A DNA stretch of 11,326 bases from CAZFQG01 sp964520785. Lineage in GTDB: Bacteria; Planctomycetota; Planctomycetia; Pirellulales; Thermoguttaceae. Shown piece after piece: positions 1 to 6,218 of this stretch (position 1 is its first letter; the number at the start of each line of letters is the position of its first letter). The position numbers were made by a program, and so were the translations under genes. The DNA lies in NCBI GenBank assembly GCA_964520785.1, contig CAZFQG010000201.1, forward strand, positions 1-11,326. Reading direction: 5' to 3'. The notes under the pieces are model-generated. The model was not told the DNA's origin. It did not search any database and was given only the letters and a program-made list of their open reading frames with translations.

Positions 1-496
1 TCCGAAATCTAGGCAAAATACCCTTCTGGTGTACCCTCAATTGTGAGTTGCGGCAGTAGTGCTCGGCCAGATAGTTGGCGATACGGATCGCCCTCTCGGG
101 GCGATGTGGATCGCTACAAGTGATCGCGACTCGGCACCGGCTTGGATCCGTCTCCGGAAAGATTTCGACGTCCAGCCGCGAAACGAGCGTTTCAGCCGAT
201 TCCGGCGCCGCCTTGCTAAGATCGACGGCGATCCCGCCGTCCGCGGAAAGACCCATCCGGCGAATCATCTCGTCGAGATTGGCGCGGTTGAGAATCGAAG
301 AGCAAATCCGCGCCTTCGCCGCGTCGTTCAGTGGGGGCGCGTCGCGAAGAACCACCGCGGTCGCAAAGAACGTACCCTTTGGATTCGACATTTCGCGACG
401 GCTCTGGTAGACTAAAGCGCCCGTCGCGACCGCCGCCAGCACGGCGATTGCGTACCAATACGTCCCGTCGGATGGGTTTGAACGTCGGGGTTTCAT
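1..496 (-). CDS. Partial Wzz/GumC-like chain-length determinant, N-terminal part
   Basis: An open leftward frame begins at the ATG whose first base is 496 and runs without a stop to the left edge, giving 165 N-terminal residues. Residues 1-12 are basic and polar, residues about 13-30 form one hydrophobic helix, and the rest is soluble. A stretch near residues 60-80 (AKARICSSILNRANLDEMIRR) followed by MGL, and one near 125-147 (VAITCSDPHRPERAIRIAN, then YLAEHY), match the style of Wzz/GumC periplasmic domains: a 'block of starts' with LD-x-x-I, then dP-x-x-A-x-x-iaN-x-la-x-x-Y. Such proteins control polysaccharide chain length and are often fused to a tyrosine autokinase beyond this point. AGAGGGG lies about 12 bases upstream as a possible ribosome binding site. 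The gene diverges from trpF. Coding status is fairly secure because the frame is long and well formed; the family call is an inference from pattern, and a generic coiled membrane protein is the alternative. Confidence 0.55.
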   Translation of the reverse strand, partial: MKPRRSNPSDGTYWYAIAVLAAVATGALVYQSRREMSNPKGTFFATAVVLRDAPPLNDAAKARICSSILNRANLDEMIRRMGLSADGGIAVDLSKAAPESAETLVSRLDVEIFPETDPSRCRVAITCSDPHRPERAIRIANYLAEHYCRNSQLRVHQKGILPRFR

Positions 497-617
497 CCCG
501 CGGCTTTCCCCTCTGGAGTACCTTTCGGCGCAAATCGGTCGCGCCGGCGGCGCCTTCGTACCAAGTCCCCTTCCGAACCAGTATCGGTTCCCCCCTCAAG
601 AAAAGCCCACCTAACCG
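497..617. promoter_or_regulatory. Divergent intergenic region between the Wzz-like gene and trpF
   Basis: These 121 bases separate two genes transcribed away from each other, so promoters for both should lie here. I could not find a convincing -35/-10 pair in either direction, and the sequence upstream of trpF has only a weak purine stretch (CAAGAAAAG, about 10 bases before the ATG) as a ribosome binding site. No trp attenuator-like leader peptide or terminator hairpin is visible. Confidence 0.3.
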
Positions 618-1307
618 ATGTTCCGCGTTAAAATCTGTGGAATCACCAATACCAGAGACGCAGAGGTCGTCGGCGCCGCGGGAGCCGACGCCGTCGGCCT
701 GAATTTCTTTTCCAAAAGCGCTCGCTTCATCGAGTATGCCGCGGCAAAGGCGATCTGCGGGGCCCTTCCGGAGGGGGTGCTGCGGATCGGGCTTTTCGTG
801 AACGAAGAACCGGCCGAGGTTCGCCGTGCGTTCGAATCGCTTAGCCTCGACGCCGTCCAATTGCACGGCGATGAAACGCCCCAGTATCTCGCCGAGCTGG
901 GGGAAATCCCGGTGATTTGCGCACTCCGGCTTTCCCGCGAGGGAATTGCCCCGGTCCACCAATACCTTGCCGCCGCCGCGGAAAATGGGCGTTCCCCAAG
1001 GGCCGTCCTGCTCGACTCCTTTCAGAAGGGATGCTACGGCGGAACCGGGAAGACCGCGAACTGGCCGGAGGCGGCCCAATACTATTCGCCCCGGAACGGG
1101 GTCGCGCTTCCCCCACTAATTCTCGCGGGGGGGCTAACCCCCGAGAATGTGGCTATTGCCATCGACGCCGTCGCTCCATTCGGCGTTGACACGGCCGGGG
1201 GGGTCGAACGAAGCCCCGGTGTGAAGTCGCCGGAAAAGGTACGTGCGTTCGTCCAACGTGCGCTCAACGCGTTCCACTCCCATTCAGGCGACCAAGCCGC
1301 TTCCTAA
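618..1307 (+). CDS. trpF: Phosphoribosylanthranilate isomerase
   Basis: TrpF catalyses the Amadori isomerisation of N-(5-phosphoribosyl)anthranilate to the carboxyphenylamino-deoxyribulose phosphate in cytoplasmic tryptophan synthesis. The 229-residue length fits a single-domain TIM barrel (usual range about 200-230). Diagnostic motifs are in order: KICGIT at 5-10 with the general base Cys7, GLNFFSKSARF at 27-37, AVQLHGDE at 79-86, LLDS at 131-134 with the expected general acid Asp133, GGTGKTANW at 141-149, LILAGGLTPENV at 167-178, and GVDTAGGVE at 189-197 followed by SPGVKS. The last motif is usually D-x-S-S-G-V-E, so A-G-G in place of S-S-G is a small deviation in the phosphate-binding loop. 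The start is fixed by the standard M-x-x-KICG opening. No other trp gene is adjacent, so the pathway is scattered here. The cyclase gene begins 50 bases downstream on the same strand and may be co-transcribed. Confidence 0.96.
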   Translation: MFRVKICGITNTRDAEVVGAAGADAVGLNFFSKSARFIEYAAAKAICGALPEGVLRIGLFVNEEPAEVRRAFESLSLDAVQLHGDETPQYLAELGEIPVICALRLSREGIAPVHQYLAAAAENGRSPRAVLLDSFQKGCYGGTGKTANWPEAAQYYSPRNGVALPPLILAGGLTPENVAIAIDAVAPFGVDTAGGVERSPGVKSPEKVRAFVQRALNAFHSHSGDQAAS

Positions 1308-1357
1308 GTCGCAACCATGCAAGTCCTGGGCGGTTTCCCGGCCGTCCCACCCCTCCC

Positions 1358-3130
1358 ATGCGTCTCGATCCCCAACGCCTCCGCAATGCCGCCGCCGTCG
1401 CCAAGCGCGATCTGCTGGCGGAGTTGGACGCCTCGGGCCATTGGGTCGGAAGGCTCTCTTCTTCGGCCCTTTCGACGGCCACGGCGGTAAGCGCCCTCTC
1501 AGCGGCCAAAGCGGCCGGCGTCACGTCCGATGCCGCGGAGGGGCTCCTCTACCGGGGCGTGGAATACATCGCCGCCGCCCAGAATGACGACGGGGGCTGG
1601 GGAGACACCGACAAGAGTTTTTCGAACATCGCCACGACGATGCTCGCCAGGGCGGCGCTCCATCTGGCCGGCGCGGACGCGAGCCATGCGGGGGTATTGG
1701 ACAGGGCGGTTCTCTACATCGAAAAGCAAGGGGGCCTCGAGGGCTTAAGGCGGCGTTACGGCAAGGACAGAACGTTCGCCGTCCCCATCCTGATGAACCA
1801 GGCCCTCGCCGGGTTGGTCGATTGGCGACGTGTCTTTCCGCTCCCCTTCGAGCTGGCCTGTCTGCCGCACGCCGTCCTCGGTGCGGTTCGCCTGCCGGTC
1901 GTCAGCTACGCGATTCCCGCCCTCGTCGCCATAGGACAGGCCCGGTACTTCCACGCAAAGCCCCGCAATCCGATTGCGCGGCTCGTCCGCGGCCTCTCGG
2001 TAAACAAGAGCCTCGCCGTTCTCGAACGGATGCAACCGGCGAGCGGCGGCTTCCTGGAAGCGGCCCCCCTGACGAGTTTCGTTTGCATGAGCCTGGCGAG
2101 TATCGGCCGCGCCGACCACCCGGTCGTCCGGCGCGGGCTGCGCTTCCTGCAGGAGACCGTCCGCGAAGACGGTTCGTGGGCGATCGACGTCAACCTCGCG
2201 GCGTGGCTGACGACCCTGTCGGTAAACGCCCTGGGGCCGTGCGAGGAGCTGCCCGACTGCCTGGACTGGGTCCTTTCCTGCCGGCATACGGAAGTCCACC
2301 CCTTCACCGCCGCCGCCCCCGGCGGTTGGGGTTGGACGGACTTGAGTGGCTCCGTCCCCGACGCCGACGACACGCCGGGGGCCCTGCTGGCACTGAAGGT
2401 CCTGTGGGAGCGCGCGACGGACATCCAAAAGGCGCGCATCCGCGAGGCCGTACTGTCGGGAGTGCGGTGGCTTTTGGACCTGCAAAACGGCGACGGCGGG
2501 TTTCCCACGTTCTGCCGCGGCTGGGGAACGATGCCGTTCGACCGCGGCAGTACCGATCTGACGGCTCACGCCATCCGCGCCTTCTTCGCCTGGCGAGAAC
2601 TCCTCGACGAACGGACGCACAAGCGGGTCGCCAAGGCGATCACCGCCGGATTCCGGTTTCTCGCCCGGAAGCAGCAGCCGGACGGGAGCTGGTTCCCCCT
2701 CTGGTTTGGAAACCAGTACCGCGACGACGAGGAAAACCCCGTCTACGGTACCGCGCGAGTCCTTCTGGCATTCCGCGACACGAGGAACCTGGGCGACCCG
2801 GGAGCCGTACGGGGGCTTGCCTGGCTGGCCGGCGCGATCAACTCCGACGGCGGGTGGGGAGGAGACAACCGGTCGACCTCCAGCGTCGAGGAAACGGCCG
2901 TGGCGATCGAGGCACTCCGCGCCGCCGAGAACGACGCCACCGTCGGCCCTGCGCTGGAACGCGGCCTGGACTGGCTCGTCACGGCCGTCGAATCGGGCCG
3001 CCACCGCGAGACCTCCCCCATCGGCTTCTACTTCGCGAAGCTGTGGTACTACGAGCGCCTCTACCCGCTAATCTTTGCGGCCGCCGCGCTGAGAGGGGTG
3101 AAATGGGTCCCGTCCCGGGACGGGATCTGA
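1358..3130 (+). CDS. Squalene/hopene-cyclase-family class II terpene cyclase, compact form
   Basis: This 590-residue protein has the alpha-alpha barrel signature of the squalene-hopene/oxidosqualene cyclase superfamily. QW-type repeats are seen at 75-81 (QNDDGGW), 269-274, 376-382 (ending in Phe), 440-445 (QQPDGSW) and 496-500. The catalytic DxDD acid motif of class II cyclases is intact as D335-A-D337-D338-T in PDADDTPG, so protonation-initiated cyclisation of a polyprene is expected. A C-terminal aromatic stretch (FYFAKLWYYERLYPL, 557-571) corresponds to the Y/W-rich end of SHC proteins. At 590 residues it is shorter than typical SHC (about 630-720), and the N-terminus opens with GHWVGRLSSSALSTA rather than the usual SHC start. 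The substrate (squalene or another prenyl chain) and product cannot be told from sequence. The ATG at 1358 is the only in-frame start after the trpF stop, with no clear Shine-Dalgarno sequence. No squalene synthase gene (hpnC/D/E) is in the window. Confidence 0.88.
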   Translation: MRLDPQRLRNAAAVAKRDLLAELDASGHWVGRLSSSALSTATAVSALSAAKAAGVTSDAAEGLLYRGVEYIAAAQNDDGGWGDTDKSFSNIATTMLARAALHLAGADASHAGVLDRAVLYIEKQGGLEGLRRRYGKDRTFAVPILMNQALAGLVDWRRVFPLPFELACLPHAVLGAVRLPVVSYAIPALVAIGQARYFHAKPRNPIARLVRGLSVNKSLAVLERMQPASGGFLEAAPLTSFVCMSLASIGRADHPVVRRGLRFLQETVREDGSWAIDVNLAAWLTTLSVNALGPCEELPDCLDWVLSCRHTEVHPFTAAAPGGWGWTDLSGSVPDADDTPGALLALKVLWERATDIQKARIREAVLSGVRWLLDLQNGDGGFPTFCRGWGTMPFDRGSTDLTAHAIRAFFAWRELLDERTHKRVAKAITAGFRFLARKQQPDGSWFPLWFGNQYRDDEENPVYGTARVLLAFRDTRNLGDPGAVRGLAWLAGAINSDGGWGGDNRSTSSVEETAVAIEALRAAENDATVGPALERGLDWLVTAVESGRHRETSPIGFYFAKLWYYERLYPLIFAAAALRGVKWVPSRDGI

Positions 3131-3228
3131 AGGGAAAAAAGGGAACCGCGAAGTGACGCGAATTGCGTTTGCCCAGCCCATCGCATCACATAGATCGTCC
3201 GCTCCGACGAAAGTACCTATATATAGTA

Positions 3229-3510
3229 ATGCCGTTGACCTGGTACGACTGGGTTCTTCAGATTGCCACCGACGTCGCCGGCCTGTTCGTCTTCATTCCC
3301 GTCTTCGTTTCTTTCTTCAGAGCCGTCCGCCGCTACTCGGAACGGGTTTGGCTCGCCGGCTGGAGCTTGCGCATTTTCTTCCTCCCGGCCGAGTTCCGCA
3401 AACGGTTTGGCTGGTTCGTCCCGGTCTATTACTGGGGGATCGGCCTTGCCATCGCCGCGGGCATTTTGATGATCCTCGTGCTCGGGCTAAGGGACATGGC
3501 GTGCGAATAG
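3229..3510 (+). CDS. Small two-helix membrane protein, function unknown
   Basis: I do not recognise this 93-residue protein. It opens MPLTWYDWVLQI, has a hydrophobic helix at about 9-28 (LQIATDVAGLFVFIPVFVSF), a basic aromatic central segment with RAVRRYSERVWLAGW and FRKRFGWF, and a second helix at about 65-86 (YYWGIGLAIAAGILMILVLG) ending in LRDMACE. This implies a helical hairpin in the cytoplasmic membrane. The frame stays open upstream to a TTG at 3163, but that extension is polar with little character, so I prefer the ATG at 3229. The ribosome binding site is weak (a GAAAG about 15 bases upstream). It lies 98 bases after the cyclase stop on the same strand. A role linked to the cyclase product is conceivable but unsupported. 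The reading frame is convincing because of its membrane-protein pattern. Confidence 0.65.
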   Translation: MPLTWYDWVLQIATDVAGLFVFIPVFVSFFRAVRRYSERVWLAGWSLRIFFLPAEFRKRFGWFVPVYYWGIGLAIAAGILMILVLGLRDMACE

Positions 3511-4086
3511 GATTATCAACCCTCCCGAATGGTGTGAATTGTATACAACTTGCAAGGGTAGATGCGGCGGTCAAGCAAGGACTTGCCTGGCTGACGCGAT
3601 CAACGGCGACGGAGGCTGGAGGGTATTGACCCACTATAATAGGGTAGATTCGACCGCCGTGGAAAAACCCGGAAAGCCTATTCCCCGAAAATGGGGTATT
3701 CGCGGTTCGGTGAGCACTTTGGAGTAATTCGGAGAAACTCGTTGGCGCCGACCCGCATTCATAAAGAATACTCGCCATAAGCTTCGTTGCCTCAATGCTA
3801 CAACGAGCCCAATCGATGGCGCCAAGGATAGAAATAAAAAAGAGCCACTATTTACCTTGCGGATTGTGCGGTCCAACCGCCGAAATCATGGGATTAGAAC
3901 CGGAATCGGGGAGAATCCTCGAACCGGGCGAACGATCCCGGCGTATCTTTTGGCGGCCTTTTTTTTGACCCGGCCGTTGCCGGTGTGTATCATGAATGGA
4001 ACTTGGGGAGCCGCGCGGAATGCTTCGAATTCGACTCACCTTACCTGAACAAACGAGTCGGCCCCGCCGGCACCCCTTTTTTCTTC
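3511..4086. other. Convergent intergenic region without an intact gene
   Basis: These 576 bases lie between the ends of the small membrane protein gene (rightward) and the NapH-NapG-like gene (leftward). The left part contains the decayed cyclase fragment listed separately. The part from about 3720 to 3860 is visibly richer in A and T than the flanking genes. Small inverted repeats occur, including 3782-3789 with 3801-3807 (CTTCGTTG / CAACGAG) and a 5-base stem CCGGG/CCCGG in the 3920s-3940s followed by TCTTTT. Open frames of 62-80 codons exist on both strands but overlap one another and show no domain pattern. I see no tRNA. Confidence 0.6.
3564..3666 (+). pseudogene. Frameshifted remnant of a squalene-cyclase-type QW repeat
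   Basis: One frame reads AAVKQGLAWLT and, after a shift, the next frame reads DAINGDGGW, then NRVDSTAVE. Together these follow the order of the intact cyclase at residues 482-511, where GAVRGLAWLAGAINSDGGW is followed by NRSTSSVEE. At base level CTTGCCTGGCTG (12 bases) and GCGATCAAC (9 bases) are identical in both copies. They are separated by a gap that is 4 bases shorter in the remnant, which accounts for the frameshift. The matching parental segment is about 2801-2895. No start codon, catalytic DxDD motif or other cyclase segment is present nearby. The simplest reading is a relic of a partial duplication or of a deleted paralogue; a remnant of another alpha-alpha toroid protein is the alternative. 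Confidence 0.55.
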
Positions 4087-4088
4087 TT
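4057..4088 (+). terminator. Possible weak rho-independent terminator (rightward)
   Basis: A 5-base stem (GTCGG 4057-4061 with CCGGC 4067-4071, one G-T pair, loop CCCCG) is followed by ACCCC and a T-rich run from 4077. It would end rightward transcription entering the convergent region. The stem is short and the T run is displaced by 5 bases, so the support is slight. Confidence 0.25.
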
Positions 4089-5253
4089 AAGTCGTCACTA
4101 TAACTGCCTTTGCGGAATTCCCAGCGTCATCCTCCCCACTTGCGGGGCATGCCACCTCGCACGCGCCGCAACCATTGCACCGCCGGGGGTCGATCCGGGG
4201 AACACGCGTGTACGTCTCTTCGTTCCACTCGAACGTGATCGCCTCATAAGGGCACGCCCTGCCGCAGATATTGCACTCGCGGTCGAACGTCAGCCAGCAT
4301 AGGTCCAAATCCACCCGAGCCAGGCCGATCTTCGCGGCCCGTTTGTCGGCGAAAGTCAGCCTCCGCAGGGCGCCGGTGGGGCACACCTCGGTGCAGCGGA
4401 CACAGTTCTCGCGGCAGTAATCCTGCGCGAATTCCACGATCGGCGTCAGCAGATTCAGCGTCATTTGGGTCTCGGGGCGAATAATCCCGGCCGGGCAGGC
4501 CCTGACGCAGTTGCCGCAACGCGAACACATTCCGGCCAGACGCGATTCGTCAACCGTACCCGGCGGTCTCAAGGGGGGGGCCAGTTTCGGACGCCCTCGG
4601 GCAATACGCCCCAAAAGAACCCCCGTACCGAAGACCGCGGCTCCTCCCAATGCCGCCAACACCCGGCGGCGTCCCGGTCTTGGTTCCTGGGCGGACGCCT
4701 GCGCGTGTAACGCTTGGCGCCAAGCGGCGCACAGGTCTTGCAGCCCCCCGGCGGGACACAAAGAGTGGCACCAGACTTCCCGCTGCAAGAGGGACAAGAG
4801 CGTGATTCCCGCGAGAATTCCCAGTGCCGCGACCGCGACAATCCGCGAACGTTCGCCCGCGGCGCCAAACCCGCCGGTGAAAAGAGCGACCGGGTCCAGC
4901 CACAGCAGTAGCGGAATTCCCGACGCGGCCCCTCCCAGGGATGCCAGGGCGAGCCATCGTCCCAGAGGAATCTTGAACAAACGCCGACGCGAGCTACCGA
5001 GGGAAGCAACTCGCCCGAGCAGCAGGCCGACGGGGCAACCCCAGCGACAGAACCACCGGCGCCGCGCGATACAAACCACGAGAACGGCCGCGCCGAGCCA
5101 TCCGGCCGCCGCCGGCAGTATCCCGCCAAGCAGGCTGTTGCCGAACACGAAAGGGCTTGCCGCGATTCCCCACGACAGACCAAACACTCCGCTTGCGACG
5201 AAGAACACCAAAAAGGCCAGGCGGAAAACGGGGCGGATGCGTCGAGTCTGCAT
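4087..5253 (-). CDS. NapH/NapG-like fused membrane and polyferredoxin protein
   Basis: This 388-residue protein combines two ferredoxin-type modules. The N-terminal half has about four membrane helices (near 10-32, 43-62, 98-118, 136-156) and two cytoplasmic-type CxxxCP motifs, C69-RWG-C73-P and C162-HSL-C166-P, as in NapH/MauN/CcoG-type quinol-linked proteins. Next comes RRRVLAALGGAAVFG (195-209), which resembles a Tat-style signal or a fifth helix. The C-terminal half has four 4Fe-4S cysteine sets: C243/246/249/253, C280/284/287/291, C319/327/330/334 and C359/362/365/369. This is the NapG arrangement. In known Nap systems NapH and NapG are separate subunits that pass electrons from quinol towards a periplasmic reductase. 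Here they would be tethered. No nitrate reductase gene (napA) is in the window, so the electron acceptor is unknown. Its gene follows the YceH-family gene by 42 bases. Other labels for similar proteins are '4Fe-4S binding protein' or a CcoG-like assembly factor. Confidence 0.85.
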   Translation of the reverse strand: MQTRRIRPVFRLAFLVFFVASGVFGLSWGIAASPFVFGNSLLGGILPAAAGWLGAAVLVVCIARRRWFCRWGCPVGLLLGRVASLGSSRRRLFKIPLGRWLALASLGGAASGIPLLLWLDPVALFTGGFGAAGERSRIVAVAALGILAGITLLSLLQREVWCHSLCPAGGLQDLCAAWRQALHAQASAQEPRPGRRRVLAALGGAAVFGTGVLLGRIARGRPKLAPPLRPPGTVDESRLAGMCSRCGNCVRACPAGIIRPETQMTLNLLTPIVEFAQDYCRENCVRCTEVCPTGALRRLTFADKRAAKIGLARVDLDLCWLTFDRECNICGRACPYEAITFEWNEETYTRVPRIDPRRCNGCGACEVACPASGEDDAGNSAKAVIVTT

Positions 5254-5295
5254 TGGGATGAAGGCCCTCGTCTCGCGGCCGGGCGAAGCACCGGA

Positions 5296-6048
5296 TTATT
5301 CGCCCAGTGCCTCTTTGAGCGCGCGGACCTCCGCCTCCAGGGCCTCCACCCGGCCGACCGTCCGTTCGATCAGTTCGCGGAGTTCGGCCGATTCCTTCGA
5401 CCAATCAGCGGATGGGGCCGATGTCTGGGCGGGCACCTCGGTCCTAAGCGGCGCGTGCGAGGCATGGGGAATCCGCGCCGGTTCCGATATCTCGCGGCCG
5501 CTGAACTCGGCCTTGAGTTTTTCCATTTCCTTCGGCGGATAGAGGGCGTGGGTCACGACGTGCCCTCGGCCTGGAGGGGTCAACGAGACGACGAGCCCTT
5601 TGGCCTGGAGGCTGTCCAGGATCGGCCGCAGGGCCGTCAGATCGGGAATGGGGTCCATTCTGGCGGCCCGGCCGCGGAGTTCCCCCTCGGTCTGCGCGCC
5701 GCGGAGGAGCAGTTCCCCCATGACCGACAGTTCGACCTTCTCGACGCCCAGCCAGTCGTACAGCAGATGGCGGAACTTCTCGACGCGGCCGTACCCCTCG
5801 ATCCGGACGACGGCGCCGGCTTCGCGGAGCGACTCGAGCGTTTCCTCCACGTCCTCCGGCTCCAACGTCATGACCGGGAAGCGGTTGTTTTTCTGATTGC
5901 AGCCGGCGCAGACCGCCTTGACCGTCATCGGATAGATGTCCGGCGTCGTTTTCGCCTTTTCGATCAACACTCCGGCCACGCGCCGCTCCAGCGGCGAGAG
6001 GGGTTTCCATTTCGGAGCGGCGGTTTCCGAGGGGGGAGACGATTCCAT
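5296..6048 (-). CDS. yceH: YceH family (DUF480/UPF0502) winged-helix protein
   Basis: The 250-residue protein matches the YceH family. The family core is seen as LSPLERRVAGVLIEK at 17-31, TTPDIYPMTVKAVCAGCNQ at 34-52 and NNRFPVM at 54-60, which form the first winged helix. The second winged-helix domain follows, with ELLLRGAQTEGELRGRA at 112-128 and LDSLQAKGLV at 144-153. The molecular function is not established; the fold suggests nucleic-acid or protein binding in the cytoplasm. Typical members are about 215-220 residues. This one has a polar, proline-rich linker (about 186-216) and a C-terminal heptad-like helix at 218-249 (SAELRELIERTVGRVEALEA and onwards) that is probably a coiled coil. 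The ATG at 6048 precedes the first conserved residues by 16 codons. It lies 42 bases ahead of the NapH-NapG-like gene and is likely co-transcribed with it. The 170-base gap towards the permease gene may carry its own promoter, but none is clear. Confidence 0.9.
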   Translation of the reverse strand: MESSPPSETAAPKWKPLSPLERRVAGVLIEKAKTTPDIYPMTVKAVCAGCNQKNNRFPVMTLEPEDVEETLESLREAGAVVRIEGYGRVEKFRHLLYDWLGVEKVELSVMGELLLRGAQTEGELRGRAARMDPIPDLTALRPILDSLQAKGLVVSLTPPGRGHVVTHALYPPKEMEKLKAEFSGREISEPARIPHASHAPLRTEVPAQTSAPSADWSKESAELRELIERTVGRVEALEAEVRALKEALGE

Positions 6049-6218
6049 CGCGGACTCAATACGTGGGTAGGTAATGGGGAAGGACTCTCACGGAGGCGAT
6101 ACGAACGCCGAGCGTACTGCCGGTCGTGCCGGAAATCGAGGCGAAATACTCGCGACGATGATTGCCTTTTTCCGATCCGTCATCTTGCACCGACGCGTTT
6201 TGCCACTTGGTCCCATCA

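Noticed and set aside
216..1079. Long leftward open frame of 287 codons overlapping trpF
   Set aside because: It is a shadow of trpF in GC-rich DNA, has low-complexity Arg/Gly/Pro composition and also overlaps the better-supported partial gene at 1-496.
1745..3004. Leftward open frame of 419 codons inside the cyclase gene
   Set aside because: It lies opposite a protein with clear QW and DxDD motifs; its own translation is Arg/Gly/Pro-rich with no domain.
1822..3156. Rightward open frame of 444 codons in another frame of the cyclase gene
   Set aside because: The extreme Arg/Pro/Gly content is typical of a frame shadow in high-GC coding DNA.
3626..3640. TTGAC and a perfect TATAAT close together in the convergent intergenic region
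   Set aside because: Only 3 to 4 bases separate the boxes instead of about 17, no better -35 exists for the TATAAT, and no gene starts downstream.
3890..3950. Possible tRNA suggested by GGTTCGA-like bases on the minus strand
   Set aside because: The bases flanking the putative T-loop do not pair, and no acceptor stem or anticodon arm can be drawn.
3857..4048. Small open frames on both strands between the cyclase remnant and the NapH-NapG-like gene
   Set aside because: They overlap each other, lack ribosome binding sites and domains, and look like chance open frames.
4511..5542. Rightward open frame of 343 codons across the NapH-NapG-like and YceH genes
   Set aside because: It overlaps two genes with clear motifs on the other strand and has no recognisable domain.
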